Notes under the pieces: generated by a model
Database searches by the model: none
What the model was told of the DNA's origin: nothing
What the model saw: only the letters and a program-made list of their open reading frames with translations
In this document: in pieces, positions 57,719 to 64,000 of the stretch
How positions within the stretch are numbered: position 1 is the stretch's first letter
Layout: each line of letters opens with the position of its first letter
Position numbers and translations under genes: made by a program
DNA from: Hymenopus coronatus
Taxonomy: Eukaryota > Arthropoda > Insecta > Mantodea > Hymenopodidae
Reading direction: 5' to 3'
Assembly (NCBI GenBank): GCA_030762935.1
Contig: CM060899.1
Coordinates: 61,120,501 to 61,184,500 of the forward strand
Length of the DNA: 64,000 bases

Positions 57719-58321
57719 GTGACCTTGAGTCAGTGAGTCAAATCTTGGTTCAACTATCGAAACAGCAGGGCTCCACTGACAATATCAGTGTGATTGTTGT
57801 GTTCCTGACGGAACCAGCACAGTTGGCCTCGCGACGGGCGACCAGCCTCAGCAACGGCCCTAGCGAGACATCCAGAAACCCACACACCATGGAGACGAGC
57901 TTTGACAACAGCAATAACCCCACAGGAGGCGGTAGCAACCCGTTCCTTGCCACCCCTAATGGACCTGAATCAGTACCCTACCAGAAGAGTGGTTTACTGC
58001 TCGACGGCGGGTTCAAGCAGAACGGCACGTCGCCTTCTGCAAACGACCTGTTCTTCCTGGACCGTCCCAATGGCAAAGAGAACAACCATCATCACCATCA
58101 CTATGAGGACGATGATTTCGGGCCTGAGACTGACGTAGACGCAGTCGATGACGTACTGTTATCGCCCACCAAGGTCTCCTCAGAACGGGACAGCGCCATT
58201 GACGAGGAGGAACGGAAGAGACGATTGGAGGCTGACTTGGAGCTGCAGCGCCAACAGATGAGCGACTTCGATCCTGTACAAGAACGTAGAGAGGAAACGC
58301 CTACACCGCCAGCTGATGATG
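57719..58321 (+). CDS. internal exon of PP2C-type Ser/Thr phosphatase (PPM1E/PPM1F-like)
   Basis: Dephosphorylates phospho-Ser/Thr; in animals PPM1E/F (POPX, CaMKP) act on CaM kinases and PAK. The exon has a good acceptor (TGATGTTGCAG, 57708-57718) and donor (GTAAGT, 58322-58327). It is 603 bp, phase 1 at both ends, so skipping it keeps the frame. After the acceptor the peptide begins GDLESVSQILVQL. GSTDNISVIVVFL is the last conserved PP2C motif, whose Asp binds a catalytic metal. The remaining roughly 160 residues are a non-catalytic tail: Ser/Asn/Gly-rich, a His run (HHHHHH region), an acidic stretch (EDDDFGPETDVD), LLSPTKVSSERDSAIDEEE and a charged helix-like KRRLEADLELQRQQMSDF, ending EETPTPPADD. 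The catalytic domain must be encoded upstream, outside the window, and the stop codon downstream. GC is far higher than the flanking repeats. Family assignment is firm; the choice between PPM1E and PPM1F is not. Confidence 0.9.
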
Positions 58322-58327
58322 GTAAGT

Positions 58328-58802
58328 TATGTTGCATTATTTAAGCTTCTTTCCCTCACGGGACTTCCGCAATATAGAAAGTAAAGTTGATATACATGCG
58401 TTATTCCATGCTGATGGGAAAATTGAAAAGGTTCTGGTGCTCTTTAATGAATCGTTCATTATCGTCGTTTGACATGACGATGTTGAGGTTGATCATTCCG
58501 AAGGTTGAGTAGAACCGGAATTGAATACTGGGAGAGACCACAACCCAACCACCACGACAGGATGATAACCGCGGTGGTTGCCAAATCCTTCAGCGGGATG
58601 GAGATGGAGAGACAATACCCAGACCTGGGAAGTAGTGGGTACCGTTACCGCTCTACGGAGACGATCCGTTTGACCTCTATTTTCTCTCAACTTGGGGTTT
58701 CAGATTCTGTAGGAAGTAAATTCCTTCGTCCACTGCTAGGGAAATCCTCGTGTGTACTCGTATGTGAATGTGCAGAATATTCCTGTTAAATTGTATTTAA
58801 TG

Positions 58803-58803
<1 letters not shown>
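58328..58803. other. intron, unassigned
   Basis: A plus-strand frame at 58505-58789 has no recognised domain. I see no branch to a second exon here. Confidence 0.5.
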
Positions 58804-58834
<31 letters not shown>

Positions 58835-58835
58835 T
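58804..58835 (+). repeat. (TTA)n microsatellite
   Basis: About ten ATT/TTA units. Confidence 0.9.
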
Positions 58836-58861
58836 TAGATATATTGCTATTACAAGACCTA

Positions 58862-59140
58862 CGCCGTCGCACAATGGGGTAGAGCATGGTGTTCTGGTTC
58901 CCGGCCACGGAATATGCTCTGTTTCGATCCCACCCATAGGGATGCGGATTTTAAGTCCTGGATATAGTACCGATGCCCGCTCAGCATCTTGATTGCGAGG
59001 AGCTGCAATAGGCAGCGATCCCGGCTATTATAACCAATGTAGGATGCGTGATGATGATCACACCGCCTCCCTTTATCGGTTAGATGATCCCTCGCCTATA
59101 CCGTGCGTGTGGTCTTTAGGTCGGCAGTCAGGTTAAAGCA
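58862..59140 (+). mobile_element. tRNA-like SINE-6, tentative
   Basis: GCCGTCGCACAATGGGGTAG resembles an A-box region and GTTTCGATCCCACC a B box about 45 bp further on. The rest is moderately GC-rich and non-coding. Only one copy in the window. Confidence 0.4.
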
Positions 59141-60570
59141 CCAGGATCATAAGAGCTCTGTATGGGATTAGTATTATATCTAGCCTCACCAGTGAACAAA
59201 GTGGATAACATGCGAGACAGAAAATTCTTCTTAACTGACAGTCGCCACAAGTGATACGGATACAAAAAATATCCAAAATTCTCCAGATGGCCATGTGACT
59301 AACGCCATCCTTTACTTCATTACGTCTTGTGCTATTTGGTGAGTGCATCCGCATCACGAAGAACTCGTTCTTCACGGTCAGTGTCTCATTGTTCTCCTGG
59401 TCTCCCAATGTCTGAAACTTGACTGTCAAACGAGTCTTGCCCAAAGCGTTGGAGAATTCGTGAGAATGTTCTTGAAGGTGCTTTTCATGATACATTTCCA
59501 TCAAAAGGCCTTATGCGTGCTCCTTTTTTTGGTGGTAATTTTACGAGGGAGTAAAAGCGAGAGCTCGCTCGCCTGTGTTTCCTCAGTGGTGTCGCCAAAG
59601 AACGTTTCTTTCTCTTAGGCCCTTGGCCATTATGGTGAATAGGTTATCTAATTTACGGCGAACTAGCTTATTAAACGAAATACAGCACACGTGCATGAAC
59701 TTGAACTCGAGAATCTGCAGACAGAATTAAACCTTAGCATTGAAGCTAGGTAGCCTTCGGTTCCATGTGGGCTTTTCTTAAACCTGCAAAAGGGGTTATT
59801 CTATAGTTATTGTACTCGCTAATGGCTTTGCGCCGGGGGAGTGGAATAGAATGCTTAAGCAACGTCTTAATTCTGGGGAAAAAGTTTGTCAGATTGTGCA
59901 CAGAGTATAACTACTAATTGGTGTCAACGAAAGGACAAATCTTTTGATAACTTTCTTAACACTTTTCAGACCCTGTTCAAGTGAATGTTTTTTGCAGTTT
60001 TATTATTGGGAGGGATCATTAAGATGCCTCACAAATAATTCAGCACCCGTAGAAATAAGCGAAAGGCACATAAGGTAATACGACCTTTAGGTAAAAATAT
60101 CAAAGAGCAGCAACAGACGAGCCAGAAAATCGTCTGATACAAATCAGCAGTTGAAGAAAAGTGCTGGAAACAAAAGGCGCACCAAAGTTCACCCTCGTGC
60201 CATACTGATGGAATGGGGAGCAGTAAAAAGGGCGTGGTCGAGGGTTGGGGGACACACAAGATTAGAGTACACTTGGGGTGACACCGCTCCTATAGTGTTT
60301 GTACGATATAAATTTACAATGAAGAAGCCGGGAAGAGGGGTCGAGGTTCACCTCGACAGCTGTTTTAGGTTGCCAGCAGTGATAAATCGTTCGTTCTACA
60401 GGAATGGATTAACTGTTTGATTTCTTGGTTTAGACGTTTGGGTTCTAAGAACGACAATGATGTAATATATTGCACTACATTTCCTAAAATGCAAGCCAAG
60501 TGTTAATCTTGATATTAAGTGTCAAGAGCTTGAAATATTTTTTTAAATACAGTTCTGGAGTCTGGTCGGG
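59141..60570. other. intron, unassigned
   Basis: A 123-codon minus-strand frame (59504-59133) and an 89-codon plus-strand frame (60151-60420) have no recognised domains. Confidence 0.45.
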
Positions 60571-61209
60571 ACTTCTATTACTAAAGGTTTTGTACATTTA
60601 TGCTTACTTTTCAACATAATCACCGAAAAGATTGAGATATTTATCGTACTGTGTACAAGCTTTGCAATACCCGCTTCAAAAAATGTTGCGCCAATGATTT
60701 CAAATGACCATTGGCGTTGTTCTGAATATCTTCGTTGGTTGGAAAGTGCTGCCCTCCTAGCCACGTCTTCAGTTCAGGGAAAAGGTGAAAGTCGCTGGGT
60801 GCCAGGTCAGGAGTGTACGGCGGATGATCGAAAATGTCCCATTGCAATTGTTCAAGGAGCCGATGGGTTGTGCCAGCAGAGTGTGGACGAGCGTTGTCAT
60901 GGATCAACACAATTCCTGAAGTCAGCATTTCTCTTCGTTTGTTTTGAATGGCTCTCCGCAAACGTCGTAAAGTACGAAGATCTTCAAAACAACGTCAATG
61001 CTCATTTGAAATCATTGGCGGCAACATTTTTTGAAGCGGGTATTGCAAAGCTTGTGCACAGGTACGATAAATATCTCAATATTTTCGCTGATTACGTTGA
61101 AAAGTAACCACAAATCTATAAAACTTTTAGTAATAAAATAATTGTTTTCTATGAACTTGTCTTTTATTTATAGCCTATCGGAGGTTGAAAAAAAAAAACG
61201 GCCCTCGTA
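60571..61209 (-). pseudogene. mariner (DD34D) remnant with mirrored 3' ends
   Basis: Minus strand 60961-60641 encodes the C-terminal half of a mariner transposase: LIHDNARPHSAG and DHPPYTPDLAPSDF, second and third catalytic Asp with 34 residues between them, then LKTWLGGQHFPTNEDIQ. At about 60978 the sequence turns round: 60985-61107 on the plus strand encodes the same C-terminus (AHLKSLAATFFEAGIAKLVH and YLNIFADYVEK, then stop), followed by the 3' untranslated part and the 3' TIR (complement of TACGAGGGCCGTTTT) ending at TA 61208-61209. The left arm lacks its TIR. The 5' half of the element is absent. Same subfamily as 6177-6587. Confidence 0.88.
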
Positions 61210-61229
61210 TATTGAATGCACATACATGT

Positions 61230-61268
61230 TAGAGCAAATGATGTGAATGCAAAACATCAGATTTTTCA
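61230..61268 (-). mobile_element. BH A-end scrap
   Basis: GATGTGAATGCAAAACATCA followed by GATTTTT, the A end alone, 20 bp after the mariner TIR. The rest of the BH copy is gone. Confidence 0.55.
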
Positions 61269-61680
61269 GGTCATTAATTTGATATGTTGCTGGCTGTACG
61301 CCACAGATACATGTTGACAATTTGTGAAGTGGATCTAACCACTAAGAGCCGGATCCTCATTGGTAGTTTGTACGGCAGAGTTAACCATGCTAATTGCCTA
61401 CGTCAGCGACTCGTATGTCGTGTGTTAAAACCAACTGCAGCTACGGTGCGGTATGTGCATTCAAATACTTGGCAGTTACTGTGGAGATTATGTCATTAGC
61501 CGCAATTTGGACAAAGGTCTTAAACCTAATGGGGGTGAGTGTTCTTTATGCATGAAGACGCACAACACGGAGGCCTTGCTGTAGGGAGATCCGCCGGAAA
61601 CTTCGCTTTTAGATAGTTGAAGCTAAAAGAAGGAATTTTACCAGATAACAGTGATGTTGAGGTTATGTAAAACTGAAATT
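61269..61680. other. intron, unassigned
   Basis: Nothing recognised. Confidence 0.5.
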
Positions 61681-61693
61681 AAAAAAAAAAAAA

Positions 61694-62254
61694 AAACTGA
61701 TATGTTCCATTCGCATTACTTTCTCTACATCTCTGCATCAAATTATTGTTAAAAAGCTTATGCTTCTATTTACTGCATGTTAATTGAGAAAAAATTATTA
61801 GTAGTCTTATTACTTGCTTTCTTATAAGTAGAAGCTAAATAAGGGAGTATCATAAGTTAAAGTGATATTCAAAAGCTGGTTGCTATGTGACTGAAGTTCC
61901 TTTGTTTGTATGGATACGAGTTGAGAAATTTGTGTATGAGAAAGTACAAGTTTTTCAAAGCTGAAACCAATAATAAGGAATATATAAAAAACGATCAACT
62001 CCACGAAAAAAAAATGTATATTATATAAATTGTGTGTCTTAATGTGCTCTACATTTTTTGTGTGATAAGTTTTTGTCCATCTCTTACAGTTTAGTAGTTA
62101 TGCAAAATTCCGAAAATTCATCCAGAATAATGTCAAAATTTAAGAAAATTCAAGATATACTTTTTATGTCAGGTAAAATATCTTTGATATAAGACATCGA
62201 ACTTAAATACCAACTTTGGTATTTAACGGTGTTTTCGTTTTAGAGCTATGCTGT

Positions 62255-62296
<42 letters not shown>

Positions 62297-62350
62297 GCAC
62301 GCGCGCGTGCCTTTTTCCAGAAATGCTCTTTATGGTTTCAGGGGGACTGA
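61694..62350 (+). mobile_element. BH element, left arm of an inverted pair
   Basis: A end at 61695 (ACTGATATGTTCCATTCGCA) through the body to a long CA/CG tract (62255-62308) and the start of the B block (CAGGGGGACTGAAAATATGT). The mirror copy begins there. Confidence 0.85.
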
Positions 62351-63018
62351 AAATATGTATGTGTGTATGTGTTTGGACAGCATAGCTCAAAAACGAAAAG
62401 TAAACACTTAAATACAAAGTTTGGTATCTTCCAAGGATGCGACTCGAAGATTTTCAAGAAAATCCCCCCACTCCCAACTAATCTTTACGTGGAAAAATGT
62501 ACGAACCTTTTGATTTTCTCAAAAATGGTTCTGACGATTTTGATTAAAATATCCCATATTAAAGATATTTACATAAATAAAATATATATCTTGAATTTTG
62601 CTGAATTTTGCATAACTGGTAAACCGTAAGAGATAGACAAAAGCTAACTTAACAGAAAATGAAGGGCTAGTTAAAACTTACAATTTATGCCATATACATT
62701 TTTTTTCGTGGAGTTGATCGTTTTTGGGATATTCCTTGTTATTGGTTTCAGCTTTTAAAAACTTTTACTTTTCTCAAACAGGAGTTCGTCAACTGCTGTC
62801 CATATAAAGACACTTCGGTCACATAGTAACCAGCTTTTGACTATCACTTTAACCTATGGTACTCTCTTATTTCGCTTCTACTTACAAGAATGCAAGTAAT
62901 AAGATCATTTCTGTTATTTTTTTCTCGATTAGCATGACGTAAATAGAAGCATAAGCTTGCTAACAATAATTTCTGCAGAGATGTAAAGAAAGTCATATGA
63001 ATGGATCACATCAGATTT
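62351..63018 (-). mobile_element. BH element, right arm of an inverted pair
   Basis: Starts in a short GTGTGTATGTG tract, then AGCATAGCTCAAAAACGAAA, a partial palindrome, GGATGCGACTCG and a complete A end near 63015. Both arms end outward in A ends; no B hairpin is left. Confidence 0.85.
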
Positions 63019-63147
63019 ATTTTATTACTAATGAATATTAATGTTCTACTTTGTGAGCGTAGACTCAACTGCTGACTTCTAGTATTGTCGAACTGTGCAG
63101 TGTATGCACCGCGAGTGATGACGTAATACTGCTTATCAGTCTAAAGT

Positions 63148-63251
63148 GTTTTTATTCAGTGAGCCTCAATACACGTTTGCGGTAGTTTCGACATTGACTT
63201 TTTGGGTAGAATTCACTATTTTCCCTACTGAATGTAAGAATATGGTAGATA
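63148..63251 (+). repeat. solo BH B-end monomer, degenerate
   Basis: ATTCAGTGAGCCTCAATACA, TTTCGACATTGACTTTTTGG and an eroded hairpin ending GGTAGATAG. Resembles the monomer at 15240-15352. Confidence 0.55.
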
Positions 63252-63660
63252 GCGTATAAACATTATAGAAGATTGCTCAATTGGAGTTTGACATCTCATA
63301 GAGATGTGCGATTGTTCTCTACTCCAGTAACGAATACAACTAGGAGACAAAAGGCCCCCCCCCTCGTTAGCGGCGCCAGCAAAATGAGGAATAGCTCGAG
63401 GGCAGATTCGCTCAGCAGGAGGTCCGTTATACCACTTTGTGATGGCTGTTAAATCTGATTAACTCGTTACTCAGTTCATCAAGCACTCCCAGAAAAGGGC
63501 AGACTCATTGAACCGCTGTTGCAGGCCCCACGAATTGTGTTTGGCAAATTTTGTCCAAAATGTACGTCTATAATATAACTTAGTTGGAATTTCAAGCCCT
63601 CGTCATTTTAAATGACTTTTGTGCGAATTTACGAAATATTACTATAAAAATCTATTTGTT
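63252..63660. other. intron, unassigned
   Basis: C-run at 63355-63363; nothing else recognised. Confidence 0.5.
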
Positions 63661-63900
63661 CCAGATATATGACGTTCTCTAGCTGCTCTACAAACATTTT
63701 ACAAAAGATTCTTCTTCTTTCCACACGATGCTAATCAAGATAAACATTAGCAGAATATTCTTATTACTTAATTCCTTATAAGTAGAAGGGAACTAAAGGA
63801 ATATGCTAAAGTGATTTTCAAATGTTTTAAGCTATCATTAAGCGATTGTCAATTCAGATAGCTTCTTTGCTTAGCCAGGAGTAGAGCAACAGAAAAACGG
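63661..63900 (+). mobile_element. BH element, A2 start, interrupted by a SINE
   Basis: TATATGACGTTCTCTAGCTG start and A-side body to GAGCAACAGAAAAACGG, where a SINE begins. Any remainder lies past the window. Confidence 0.75.
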
Positions 63901-64000
63901 ACTGTCTCCGTGGTCGAGTGGTCAGCAAGCTGACTTCTCAACCGGAGGTTCCGGTTTCGATTCCCAGCTGGGGCGGGGAATTTATCTTTAACCAGATGTA
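63901..64000 (+). mobile_element. tRNA-like SINE-2, cut by window edge
   Basis: Complete head: CTCCGTGGTCGAGTGGTCAG (A box) and GGTTTCGATTCCCAGC (B box), then ATCTTTAACCAGATGTA. The least truncated SINE-2 head in the window. Confidence 0.8.

Noticed and set aside
58322..58344. Phosphatase C-terminus ending in a Cys-Cys-Ile-Ile peptide
   Set aside because: This is read-through of the donor GTAAGT into the intron. It resembles a lipidation tail only by chance, although an intron-retained isoform cannot be excluded without RNA data.
60694..61107. 137-codon plus-strand frame as a gene
   Set aside because: It reads antisense through the left mariner arm and then sense through the right arm. Both are transposase remnants.
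1..64000. Autonomous Helitron with Rep-helicase
   Set aside because: No Rep HUH motif or helicase motif was seen in any frame, so only the non-autonomous hypothesis for BH remains.

Overview
This is eukaryotic, AT-rich, intron-dominated DNA, most likely from an arthropod and probably an insect. The grounds are one spliced phosphatase exon, Tc1/mariner transposases of arthropod type, jockey-like LINE tails, several tRNA-derived SINEs and the absence of operons. I cannot name the species.

Host gene: the only host coding sequence I can defend is one internal exon at 57719-58321 (+) of a PP2C-type Ser/Thr phosphatase resembling PPM1E/PPM1F (POPX/CaMKP). It carries the end of the catalytic domain and an acidic tail. 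The catalytic domain must lie upstream, so positions 1-57718 are probably mostly one very large intron, and 58322-64000 lies in the next intron.

Dominant repeat: by a rough hand tally somewhat over half of the window is one interspersed family, called here the BH element (bulged-hairpin; a label for this report only). A full copy is about 810-900 bp. In '+' orientation it reads: (A end) a T-rich/A-rich junction, then TCTGATGTG and CACATGACTTTCTCTAC; a long AT-rich body; the conserved CGTGTCGCATCC block; a palindrome AAATACCAAGTTTGGTATTT; a (CA)n/(CG)n tract of variable length; a block with CGGTGAAATCTCGGTATCGA; and (B end) a hairpin around ACTATGTACATAGT, closing with GAGAAAGTAAAA. No copy encodes a recognisable protein. 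Copies occur in both orientations, singly, head-to-tail, as inverted pairs, and as short B-end-only monomers, five of which form a tandem array at 8940-9524.

Other mobile DNA, largely nested in or beside BH copies: Tc1/mariner-type elements at 5029-5701, 6177-6587, 15696-16541, 36915-37391 and 60571-61209; a 936-bp TA-flanked MITE-like element at 13401-14336 sitting inside a BH hairpin; LINE tails at 2666-2815, 16600-17090, 22722-23132, 33715-34000, 47183-48075 and possibly 50615-50850; and four to six tRNA-like SINE families, one copy (25032-25257) with clear target-site duplications.

Layout: 1-15 kb, mostly '+' BH copies with nested DNA transposons; 15-24 kb, Tc1 element, LINE, SINE cluster and BH copies in both orientations; 24-39 kb, mixed BH copies with SINEs; 39-52 kb, long runs of '-' BH copies in head-to-tail arrays plus a jockey LINE; 52-57 kb, SINEs and '+' BH copies; 57.7-58.3 kb, phosphatase exon; 58.3-64 kb, intron with a mirrored mariner and an inverted BH pair. 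Element boundaries were read by eye and are good to roughly 5-20 bp. The genes do not work together as a pathway here; the interest lies in the repeat system.
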